Of a stretch of DNA of 64,000 bases, positions 12,480-22,204 are shown in pieces (position 1 is the stretch's first letter; every line of letters starts with the position of its first letter). Position numbers and translations under genes: made by a program. The stretch is from contig CM030935.1 of NCBI GenBank assembly GCA_018136815.1, positions 3,918,299 to 3,982,298 on the forward strand, given 5' to 3'. The notes under the pieces are model-generated. The model was not told where the DNA came from. It saw only the letters and a program-made list of their open reading frames with translations, and made no database searches. This DNA comes from Isochrysis galbana. Lineage: Eukaryota > Haptophyta > Isochrysidales > Isochrysidaceae.

Positions 12480-13333
12480 ACTAAGTTTATACTTAGTTCG
12501 CCCATGGGGGGGCACGAGCCCCCCTCTCTCTCCACTCCTCCCCTGCCATGGGGGAGGAACCACCCACTCTCCTGGCACGCCTGATGGCCTGCCAGGAGCA
12601 CACAGCCCTGATGACCCATCCCTCTCCCCACAGGCACGCCTGATTCGCCCGCCCTGGCCTGTCGTGGCCAGCCCATCCCTCTGACCAGCCCCTCCTCCCC
12701 CTGGGCCCCCCTGTTCAGGACCCCCCAGCCAGCTCCAGTCGACCCGCAGGGGCTCGGAGCGCCAGCGAGGGAGAGGCAGGAGGGGCCAGGGCCATGCCCC
12801 AGCCTCACCTGCCCCCTGAGCTGTGCTCCCAGGCCCCTGCAGGCCACCTGGGGACCTGAAGAGGGGCCGCAGGCGCGCGCCATGGGCCCCCGCCGCAGGG
12901 AAGAGAGGAGGAAAAGGGAAGAGGGAGGGGAGGGGGGAGCGGCAGCTCTCCCCTCCGGCAGATACGTGTCTTCTCGCCCCGTTTGGGTAAGAGAAGACGG
13001 GGGCGCCAGAGCCAGGAGGGAAGGGCCGCGGCTCGCCGCGGCCACTCGCTCTAGCGAGGGAGATTAGCGCTTCTGGGCTCCTATCTCACGAGTGCCCCCC
13101 CCCCCCTGCGTTGTTTTACCCGAAAGGGGTTTTCCCCCAACGTGGACTCGAGGAGAGGACGCGCTGGGGTGCGCGGGGTCGGTGCATGCACTGGGGGGAG
13201 GACAAATATCGAGGGGAGGGGGCAGTGCCCCCACCCCCCGGTATCACTCGGACACCTGGCCCGTCAGGCATGGCGGGATTCCGGGGCGGAAAAGTTATGT
13301 CCAATTAGCTAGTGGGGTTGGCTAGGATATAAC
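12480..13333 (+). mobile_element. Hairpin-headed retroposon R1 (854 bp)
   Basis: The 5' end is the palindrome ACTAAGTTTATACTTAGT (7-bp stem, TTAT loop). It is followed by a GC hairpin (GGGGGGC-ACGA-GCCCCC) and two more foldable segments, one with arms CTCCTGGCA/TGCCAGGAG. The 3' end is CTAGTGGGGTTGGCTAGG plus ATATAAC, then a short A/T-rich tail (13334-13349). A 16-bp direct repeat AGGATAGCCGATAGCC flanks it (12461-12476 and 13350-13365), as expected for insertion by target-primed reverse transcription. Copies R3 (19533-20410) and R4 (44903-45761) are full-length relatives. No protein frame is credible. Confidence 0.85.
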
Positions 13334-13365
13334 ATTGATTATTATTATCAGGATAGCCGATAGCC

Positions 13366-13905
13366 GCCATCATCCAGCACGAGAATACAAAAAAACATCT
13401 GACATCTGAAGATTCCGGGCTATATCTAGGTAATCCTACCTCCTCGCAGACATCGCCCTTTCTTCCCTTCCCTCCACCTCCTCCCTTTCCCCCATCATTC
13501 CTTTGTCTTCGGTGTCAGGGGTGCGGCCCAGGTGCGCTACCGTGGGCCTACTCCGCTTAGGAGGGGGTGTCACGGATGGTTTTGCGTGGTATGCACCCTA
13601 GAACTTATATTGGGATGAGGAGGTGGAGAGGGCCGCATGAGTCGAGCCGTGATCTCTCCCCTTCTCTCCTTGTTCGCTTGTGTGAGTCTCCCACGCAATC
13701 CCCCCGTGTGTGCGTTTGATTTGTGAGCGATACTGTTAGTGTGCCCTGTGCGTTCAGTGGCCCCCTTTGGTATCTTTTAACTTGTGATGAAGTAACAGGA
13801 TGCGCGGCGCGACACGCCGCGCTACTCATCCTCAAGCCACAGGGGGCCGCGCTGCGGCCTCCCTGTGATAGGGGAATAATGGAAGCGGGCGTGGCTGCAT
13901 AGAGG
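13366..13905 (-). repeat. 3' module D retroposon remnant
   Basis: From about 13390 the sequence runs AAAAAAACATCTGACATCTG, GGTAATCCTACCTCCTCGC and a pyrimidine tract through TTCCTTTGTCTTCGG, closely matching 61793-61960. The region after 13600 (to 13905) shows no gene; its right boundary is unclear. Confidence 0.55.
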
Positions 13906-13982
13906 CTGTGCAGGGTCGCGCGCACGGCGAGACTATTAAGAAGTTTTTTAATAGTTAAAGAATCCCCTATTTGACCGCCCTA
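13906..13982. repeat. 3' module B fragment joined to foldback mini-element M, copy 2
   Basis: GCGCACGGCGAGACTATTAA resembles the 3' module B of R2 (14737-14793), and the right part ends in TATTTGACCGCCCTA like the other M copies. Confidence 0.45.
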
Positions 13983-14038
13983 TTAGGTCTAGGTCTAGAT
14001 GCTAGATTCCGCCAACTAATAGCTTATAGGCGAAGCCA

Positions 14039-14793
14039 ACTAAGTTTATACTTAGTTCGCCCATGGGGGGGCACGAGCCCCCCCCTCTCTCCACTCCTCC
14101 CCTGCCATGGGGGAGGAACCACCCATGCTCCTGGCACGCCTGATGGCTTGCCAGGAGCCCACTGCCCTGCTGACCCACTCTCTCCCTGACAGGCTCGCCT
14201 GATTCGCGCGTCCTGGCCCTTCGTGGCAAGCCCATCGCTCCAACCCCCCTCCCCCCCTGTTCGACAGGCAGACAGGTGCAGAGTGGGGGCCCCTGAGGCC
14301 CGGGAGCGCCAGCGAGGGAGAGGCAGGGGAGACCAGGGCCCAGCCCCAGCCTCCTCTGCCCCCTGAGCTGGCCTCCAGGAGTCCAGGAGCCTCCAGGGGT
14401 CGCCAGATGGCAGCTGCAGGCCTGTCGCAGGCGCGCCATCGCGCGTGCCTGCAGGAGAGGGGAGAGAGAGCGCGGAGAAGGGGGTGGGCGGAGCGAGGGC
14501 TCCGCTCACCGGAAAATATGTAAGTCCCGCACCTGTTTACAGGAGAAGTCGGGACTGAGGACGCCGCCAGCCCGGTAGGCATAGGAGGAAGGGGGGAACG
14601 GATCACCGGGGGGGGGCGCGGGCCACCGACCATATCTAAGCCCTTTTCCCCTATCCCCCTAGTAGTGCACGGGGGGAGTCGCCTGATGGCGGGGGGGAAA
14701 GGGCCAGGAGAGAGGGGGTGTAGAAAGTTTTGCTGCGTGAGTAGAAAGTAGAGGGTCCACGGCCGCGTGTGCGGTGAGACTATTAAGAAGTTA
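14039..14793 (+). mobile_element. Chimeric hairpin-headed retroposon R2
   Basis: The first half is the same as R1/R3, with head ACTAAGTTTATACTTAGT and the GC hairpin. The 3' half is different: GGGTCCACGGCCGCGTGTGC then GAGACTATTAAGAAG, a module also present at 13906-13945 and 21285-21325. The 18-bp direct repeat AATAGCTTATAGGCGAAG flanks it (14018-14035 and 14794-14811), so the chimera inserted as one unit. Confidence 0.8.
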
Positions 14794-14946
14794 AATAGCT
14801 TATAGGCGAAGAATTGTTGCTTGCCTATGTCTTTGACGCATGAGCACATTTCAGCCTCATTCAAGGGTGGACTTGTATCTCTTTCAGGAATGGCAACAGT
14901 TGGGGTTGAGAGAATCAGGGTTTTGCCTTTGGCGATGGGGGAGCGG

Positions 14947-15065
14947 GGGAGCGTCAGAATTTTCTCTTAAGTATTCCAGCTTGTTATGTGAGTGTAACCT
15001 TAGTGCTGAGGGACTGAGGCCGATCGACGGCAACGGAGCCCCTACCCCATGATGGGGGTATGCGT
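14947..15065 (+). repeat. Interspersed repeat C, copy 2
   Basis: Matches 5586-5695 (TAGTGCTGAGGGAC, GATCGACGGCAACGGAGCCC). It ends just before the 3' end of the minus-strand fucosyltransferase gene. Confidence 0.6.
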
Positions 15066-15075
15066 CGTCATGTTA

Positions 15076-17603
15076 TTATGGTAGCTCATCATCGTCATCA
15101 ACATCGGGCGTAGGGCCAATCGCGCCAAGTTCCCGGAGCCAAGTCTCGCACCCCTCCCCGCGACTTGCCCGACGTCTTGCATTCATCCCTCGTTTCAAAA
15201 GCGTTGGCAGAGCAGCTTCGGCGCAAGGAGGCGCTGCGCTTCCAGTAGCTAGGTCAAGGTATGCACGAGGAGCAGACAAACTTTGTGCCCATCGGCGAAG
15301 CCCAATTAGATTGGACCAAGTCGACCATACGCTGAGAGAGAGATTGGCATGAAATGGGACGGGGGATTGAAGTGAGCCTGGCAAAACTAAGGAGCCGATC
15401 CAGTTTGATGCCCGACTAATGTTGACGCAAGAGCTGCAAACGTAGGTGATTTAGGCGCAGGACAACGACAAGAGCCGATACAGCCAAGATAGGGCCAGGG
15501 GGCTCCAATGGCGACTAAATCTTAGTGAAGTAGCGTACCTGCCCGCGAAAGCAATGGGGGCGCGCACGCAAAGTTCATGTTCAATGAGCGCGGCTCGCAG
15601 CCTGTTGGCGCACCATTTGACGGGCATATCAAATGAGGGAGGTTGGCAAGGAAATGTAATACTACTAGTGGATATGGGGTTCCCCAGCAGGTGAAGCACT
15701 CCAAGCAAGCGAAGGCATGATGAGATGGGGCGCAGTGGGGGATCCCGATCATGGCATGAGGGGAAGTTATTTTGATTGATTGGCCTTTACTCACCCGATT
15801 GGCTGCAGAGGAAATACGTGCGGCGCCACTTGTTTCCAAGAATATACCTGGAAACGTACTCCAAATATCCCCCTCAAGGTCGGCAAAAGAGCCTCAACCT
15901 GCCATCCAAGGTAGCGAGAGTATTTCAGGTAGTTTGAATTGAGTGCGCCGCGTACAGACCCAATATGATCTCAATTGCTCTGGGGCCGCTCTGCGTCATG
16001 CCTGGTCGCGAACAGATGCCCATGGATCCCAAAGATACCGACTCTTGCATAGCAAGTTCCATCACTCGTTCCGCGAGACTGGCACACCTCCCCGGGCCGA
16101 TTGCTTGCGAGGTACACAGAATATGGATGGTGCTTGGAGGAAGAAGTGTGGGCAGCAGCAACTTTCTCGAGCGTTGGAACGAGCGCTGTAACTTGGCCCA
16201 GAAGGGTGCTCCGGTTGAGCCCCTTAGTGAGTGCACCAGCATCGCTTAACCTGGTGCCAGATCGATTGGAATAGCATCTTAGCGACGCCACACCAGCAAT
16301 CACACGGGGACAATGAGGGGGGTTGGGGGACGAGTGCGCAGCTGAAACTGTAGGAAAGGGAAGAGGAAGCTTTGCAGTGAGCAAATGTGATATCTGCATG
16401 CGGCCTGGAGCAAATATGCGCACCGCAAGTGAATCGCGGAAAACAGTCCAAGTTCACGTGAGAGGAGCAAAGCATCCGCCACCACGGATTCTGAGAGCTG
16501 CGAGGGGCAGAACGCAGAGGATATTGTGATAAATTGATTACTTGCCACAAGATGTCATGGTAATGGCTGATACATGCAATCTTGAATTTATGGATGTGCT
16601 TGTCATGTGCTTGCGTGCAGTCTCGGCTCCACAATAAGGCTTAGGCCACACCTTTAACCCTTGTAGAGCAGCGAGCTGAAGTCTAGATAGCTCGAGGCCA
16701 GGGGATGGTGCGCGGTCACAGAGTAGCTGGCTGAGTCGATGAGCAAAGAGATAGTTGTTGGGAAGCCGCTGCAATCGCAAAACGCGTGACAGCCCTCAAG
16801 AAATGGATGCGATCACCAACCTTAGCGAGCTGGTGCAACAGATGCTATCCAAGTGTACATGCATGTCCATGTCAGCAAATGCCCCCATATGAGCCACATG
16901 CGCGAACCCAGGCAACAGCGCCCCCTTCAGCAGAAGTTTTGAAAGGCTTCAGGCCGTGTACCTGCGGGGTTCGAGCGCATAGCCGTGGCGTCCGCCGACA
17001 TGCACGGCGTGTGCGAGAGCGACAGTCGATCGTATGGCAATACGCAAAAGTCTGACAGCGAGCAAGTTGGGCGTGACTCGACTGCGAACATCACACGCAA
17101 GCGTCGCTTCCATTGTGAGCTGTCTTAGCTCGCGTGCGGCGTACCGAAGCGTGCTCTAAGCCTTTGGACTGAAGCATGCGCACCACCGCCAGTTCGATGG
17201 AGCGAGGGCGCAGCGGCAGGTGCGCGAGATGCCACTTAGGCGCTTTCTCGGTCCCGTCCTCTCTGCGTACGGCGAGGGTGAGAAGCGAGTCGAGTTGTGG
17301 GAGGAGATGTGTCTGTTCGAGCGAGATGGCCGAGACCGCCGAGCACGGCGAGTTGAGTGAGCTCAAGTTGAGCAATTCGGACGGATGGGGAGGCGGCGGC
17401 TCAGCCTCGCTTCGGTGCTCTGCTGGCTGGTGGAACGGAGGGAGCTGGAGGGGCGCGCGCGCGAGCTGGGCAAGGGAGAGGTGCTCGAGCAGCATGCCGA
17501 ATTGGTTTCCGAACCCGCTCTCATGCAGCACGGGGAGCACCATCCACGAGGTGGTAGACGGTGGCTGGGAAGCCGATGGCACGCCGGACAGAGGCGACGC
17601 CAT
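15076..17603 (-). CDS. POFUT1-like GDP-fucose protein O-fucosyltransferase (multi-exon)
   Basis: Minus-strand exons carry, in order, the conserved blocks of protein O-fucosyltransferases. Exon 1 (17603-17145) has ESGFGNQFGMLLEHLSLA then LQLPPFHQP, matching the GRFGNQ...LAxPP nucleotide-sugar block. Exon 2 is 16768-16652. An exon starting at 16497 has LFSAIHLRC (the HLR motif). An exon near 16215 has SVYLASNRPGE (the VYxATD-like block). One near 15610 has IEHELCVRAPIAFAG, and the last, ending at the stop at 15076, has VWSTWSNLIGLRRW. The last two join into the C-terminal 'AxxFxGxxxSTxSxxI..R' signature. Members transfer fucose from GDP-fucose to Ser/Thr in the secretory pathway. Exon ends in the middle of the gene are approximate. 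No clear signal peptide is seen at the chosen start, so a short 5' exon could be missing. Confidence 0.65.
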
Positions 17604-19372
17604 ATTGGGCGGGAGAATTTAAGTCGTAGAGCAGGACATCTTGTTGGCTAGAGTACAATAGCATCCCTCGCCACATTTGTACTTTACACCGGACGAGCCA
17701 TGCACCAACCGCGCGCACACTTTCTTCAAGCTTCAAGGCCATAAACCTAGACGCTAGAAGCTAGAAGACCTAAAGTCTAAAGTCCACTTTTCATGATGGA
17801 ATCTGCTTGTGTTGTGGGACATTCCGGCGCATATTTACTCGTACAACTAAGTTTATACTGACTTCACATGGGACATGGTGGAGGGCAGAGGGCAGCTTAC
17901 TCTTAGATTGGGGATCATGGGGGGTTGCCTCGCGCCCCTCCCCTCGGTCAGGTACTAAGTACAAAAAACTTCTTAATATTAATATGCTTGCCACTCCAGC
18001 GGCCCTACACAGAACAAAAAACTCTTGAAGATGCCTAAGTAAACCATTCCCTCGCCCTTACTCTTACTCCGGGCACTAAGAGACATCGCCCTTGCTGCTT
18101 GCTGCCCCACGAACACCGACACGACGGCCAAAAAAGCCGCAGGCAGACTTTTCATACTCATACTACCGACTACCAAAAGCATCGTCGTACACTCAAGAGA
18201 GATCCTTGACGAATTGGGATGGCCCATAGGGCCATAGGGTGGCAAGCCGGCGGCAGGCGCGGCTGAAGAGACGACTTCGGAGTCTTCGGAGACGCTGACG
18301 GGCTGGAGCCCGTCAGCAGAGGAAGGCGGGCAGGCGGGCTTGAGCGAGGGCGAGGACGGCGGCGAGAGCGACATCGAGCGAGCGGCGAGAGGCGAGGGTG
18401 AGTGTGAGGAGGGCTGTGATGGCAGGGGCTGGTGAGGAGAGGCGAGGCTGTAGGGTACGAGTGTTACGAGAGCGAGAACGACGAGAGCGAGAGCGACGGA
18501 TGACGACTGACGACAGGACGACGGACAAAGACACCCAGGAAAACACTCCGACTCTCGCCCCACGACTTTCTCACGACATATCTCGACTGAAATCAAACCC
18601 AAACACTCCGGCCAGACGACGACGGACGACGATCAGAAGGCGATCTGTCGGCGATCCCGTCTGGAAGGGGAATCGCACCGTAACGGAAACGAGGGGCAAT
18701 CCTGCCGCACAGGATTCCAAAAGACTCATCGAATAAGACGAGAGAGATGCGGTGTGCCTAAGGGGGAGATGCGAAGAGATTGCAAATTAAACCTGATTGC
18801 AATCACTGAAGTAGATAGAGAAACGCGGAGAAGATAGCGAATTAAACCTATTTGCGAGGCGCCTAGGAGGGAGAAAGGTGGGGAAACTTCCCTTCTCTTC
18901 GAGAGTAAGAGAGAGGGCGCTCCACAACCCAAGATCCCATGCGTCCAAGCGAAGCTTTTGACCGAGGACGAGAACGAGAAAATTATAACGATAATACCGA
19001 ACGACGAAGAGAAGCCTAACGAGCGTCGATTCGCGAATGCGACACCCCCCTGCTAGGATCGAGCGTCCCGCGAGGAAAGAAGAGAACCTAACGGATATCG
19101 GAGAGCGCTCCGAACAAGCCACGAGAAAGGCAGAAGAGCAATCCTGAACGAGCCCTCCTGTTCCATCCGTAACCTCCAATCCGTCAGGTGAAGAATCTGA
19201 GTCGTCGCGTCCCGCGCCGGACTCGCCACAGGGGCTCCAGAGCCCCAAATCCACAGAGTCGGGCCCGCTGCCCGCTCTGCTTCCCACCCAAGCCGAACCC
19301 TTCGTCCCCTCGCACGCCGAGGCATCGGGCGGTCAGCTTCTCCTAGGGTTCTCGTGGTTGTCACGTCATTAG
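17604..19372. other. Gene-poor region with repeat-derived frames
   Basis: Nothing here is a convincing gene. 17846-17975 starts with a degenerate retroposon head (ACTAAGTTTATACTGACT). 18279-18530 is clearly related to 34960-35200, sharing TGACGGGCTGGA, CAGCAGAG-AAGGCGGG and GGGCTTG-GCGAGGGCGAG. In both copies a minus-strand frame starts like a Ser/Pro-rich N-terminus (MSxPSS...KP..PP.SA). Because the second copy sits beside a piggyBac-like end, this is probably a transposase-gene relic. Frames at 18787-19364 are unrecognised. Confidence 0.45.
17846..17975 (+). repeat. Short degenerate hairpin-headed element S
   Basis: Begins ACTAAGTTTATACTGACTTC followed by ACATGGG, as in the head of the copy at 37706, but the hairpin keeps only five of seven pairs and the body is only about 130 bp. 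Confidence 0.45.
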
Positions 19373-19532
19373 AAGAATGATCGAGAGATACACCACGCTG
19401 TGCAAAGCGGCACTATACGGCAACAACAACAACACAGACGCATCCAGACGAGCCAAAGTAGACATGGGCCGCCAGCCCAAGAAACGCATAGATGTCAACG
19501 AACTCGAACTCCGCCCATCATTCGAAACAAAC

Positions 19533-20410
19533 ACTAAGTTTATACTTAGTTCGCCCATGGGGGGGCACGAGCCCCCCTCTCTCTCCACTCCTCCCCTGCC
19601 ATGGGGGAGGAACCACCCGCTCTCCTGGCACGCCTGATGGCCTGCCAGGAGCACACTGCCCTGCTGACCTATCCCTCTCCCCACAGGCACGCCTGATTCG
19701 CCCGCCCTGGCTTGTCGTGGCCAGCCCATCCCTCTGACCAGCCCCTCCTCCCCCTGGGCCCCCCTGATCAGGACCCCCCAGCCAGCTCCAGTCGACTTGC
19801 AGGGGCGCGGAGCGCCAGCGAGGGAGAGGCAGGAGGGGCCAGGGCCATGCCCCAGCCTCACCTGCCCCCTGAGCTGTGCTCCCAGGCTCCTGCAGGCCAC
19901 CAGGGGACCTGAAGAGGGGCCGCAGGCCGCAGGCGCGCGCCATGGGCCCCCGCCGCAGGGAAGAGAGGAGGAAAAGGGAAGAGGGAGGGGAGGGGGGAGC
20001 GGCAGCTCTCCCCTCCGGTGTTTACGTGTCTTCTAGACCTATTTGGGTAAGAGAAGACGGGGGCGCCAGAGCCAGGAGGGAAGGGCCGCGGCTCGCCGCG
20101 GCCACTCGCTCGGGCGAGGGAGATTAGCGCTCTAGGCCCCTAAACTCACGAGTGCCCCCCCCCCCCCCCGCGTTGTTTTTGTTTTACCCGAAAGGGGTTT
20201 TCCCCCAGCGTGGCCTCGAGGAGGAGGAGAGGGTGTGCTGAGGTGCGCAGCAGGGTCGGTGCTTGCACTGGGGGGAGGACAAATATCGAGGGGAGGGGGC
20301 AGTGCCCCCTCTCCCCGGTACCACTCGGACACCTGGCTCGCCAGGCATGGCGGGATTCCGGGACTGAAAAGTTGTGTCCAATTAGCTAGTGGGGTTGGCT
20401 AGGATATAAC
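19533..20410 (+). mobile_element. Hairpin-headed retroposon R3 (878 bp)
   Basis: Full-length relative of R1 with the same head, middle and 3' end (CCAATTAGCTAGTGGGGTTG, GCTAGGATATAAC). The 3' end is followed by an A/T-only tail of TTTTAA-type units (20411-20444). A 16-bp direct repeat ATCATTCGAAACAAAC lies at 19517-19532 and 20445-20460. Tail plus duplication are the hallmarks of a retroposed element. Confidence 0.88.
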
Positions 20411-20460
20411 ATTAATATTTTAATTTTAATTAATTTTAATTTTAATCATTCGAAACAAAC

Positions 20461-22204
20461 GACGACAACGAACTAGTTCCAAGTAGCAAACTCGTAGCAC
20501 TACTACTAGAGCATCTAAAAATAAAGCATATAGTGCAACAAAAAAGCAACCCCGGCCGGACTTAGCGATTAGCGACCAAGGATAACAATAGATAGACCGC
20601 GGGGGACAATATGTCCCCACCTGAGAGATCCAATGGGGAAGAGGGTGCAACTTCAGGTTTGGTTGTTTTTTCGGCACCTTCTGAAGGCCGGAAGGCCTAG
20701 CCCCCACACAGGGACGGACTTGAAGACCCGAGGCCACCACAGATGAGCACAAGAGGCCTGCCCCACCCCTCCCCCAACCAAGCGCGAGGCCCAAAGTAGT
20801 AAGTAGTGTACATACATGGGCCGACCCCCCAAAACCGAAGAAAAAGGAACGAGGGGGGGAGCGGGAGGGGGAGCGGCGGTAGGGGTGTAGACGTTGGCGT
20901 CGGGATCGCGGGAGAGTGTGCGTCACTAGTAGCTTAGCGGGCACCTTCAAGATTTTTTTTTCTGCCCCACGAACCCCTCCCCTCCCCGCTTCTCCCCCCC
21001 GACCCCGACCCCCGAGTCCTTTTTTTTTTCGGTATCGGTTATCGGGGGGTCGGCCCATGAACACTATACACTACGCTCGCCCTCACATTCGGGGGGGGGG
21101 GGGGGTTGAACCGGGGTTAGGACAGACTTGGCGGCGGCGCGGTTGGTGAGTATTGCGTGTGTGGGTGTTGTGTCGCTCCTCGGCTGTCTGGGTCGCACCT
21201 TTGGTATCGCGAGTGTGTGAGAGCCGCCTGATGGTGGTGGGGGGAACGGCCGGGGGAGTGGGGGTGTAGATTGTTTCCTGCATTAAAGTAGTGGGTCCAC
21301 GGCCGCATGTGCGGTAAGAATATTATGTGGGTTTTTTTGTTTGTAGCGCGCGAACGAAAGTTGCGCACATGCATGGAGAGGAAAGAGAGAGAGGGGGCCG
21401 CGAGCGACATAAGTAGTAGTAGAATGACAATAGTAGAAGGTAACGTAGCGTACAGCATCGGGTACCGTAGCATACCGTATCAAGTTCCTCATCCATCATA
21501 CCAGCAGGAGATGCAGGAGAACCACCAGCAGCCAGCAGATCCACCGGGAGGGAGCCACGTATGGGGCGAACAGCAAAGGCAAGCCGCCGCTGGCAGGCCC
21601 CGCTGCCATATAAAGGCCGCCACCCGCCACCAGTGCGACCCCTTCCGGCCGAGAGGACCGGCCTCCGTCATGGTGAAAGTAAAGTAGAGGAGAGCTGCAG
21701 CTGACCCAGGGCAGGGAGCAAGGCCCCGAGCCTGGCTGCCCATGGCTGCCCATGCAGCCCCATGGATGGGGGAGGCGAGCCGCCGGCGGAGAAGGTCTTG
21801 TCGTCCCTGACCATCTTCGCCCTCCCTCTTTCTTCCCACCCCCACCGCCGCCGCTCTCTCATCACCGCTCGCTGCTCGCTGCTGCCAGCTACCGCCGCCG
21901 CAACCCGGCCCGACCAGCGCGCCACCCCTGCTGCCACTCCTCTTGTCATCTGAGGCGCCGCCGGCCATCACCTGGCGCTACCCTAAACCTTCCCTCTCCC
22001 ACTTGTGACAACGGCGGGCAGGTGCCCCTCGCTCGATGGCACGGCGGCGGCGCCCCTTGCTTGACCGCACGGCGATGGGCTCACGGCCGGCGCCGTGGTG
22101 GCACTGCACGGACACCATTCGAGCGATTTGCCACTCGTCGTGGCTGCCGGAGCCCCACACAGATGCTGGATGCTGGGCACGGAGATGCTGCGTGGCCAGG
22201 CGCC
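20461..22204. other. Intergenic region upstream of the ARMH3 homologue
   Basis: No gene is recognised. 21285-21325 carries a fragment of 3' module B (GGGTCCACGGCCGC, TGTGCGGTAAGA). Runs of T, C and G occur near 20950, 21025 and 21090. 21700-22200 is GC-rich sequence that may act as promoter and 5' UTR of the next gene. Open frames on both strands look like by-products of GC richness. Confidence 0.45.

Noticed and set aside
12480-12540. U1 snRNA-like start (ATACTTA) in the R head
   Set aside because: Only seven bases match and the F and G heads do not share them, so it is most likely chance.
12299-13045. Long minus-strand frame (about 248 codons) recurring in retroposon copies R1, R2, R3 and R4
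   Set aside because: It exists because the repeat is GC-rich and copied. It runs antisense to the element, its composition is dominated by Gly/Arg/Pro, and it resembles no protein family.
12480-13333. Helitron or TIR transposon for the R elements
   Set aside because: There is no shared terminal inverted repeat between the two ends, no CTRR terminus after a 3' hairpin with A/T insertion, and 14-18 bp target duplications with A/T tails argue for retroposition.
14100-14160. Hammerhead-type ribozyme core (CTGATGG in the element hairpin)
   Set aside because: The conserved CUGAUGA and GAAA cores are not both present in the needed arrangement.
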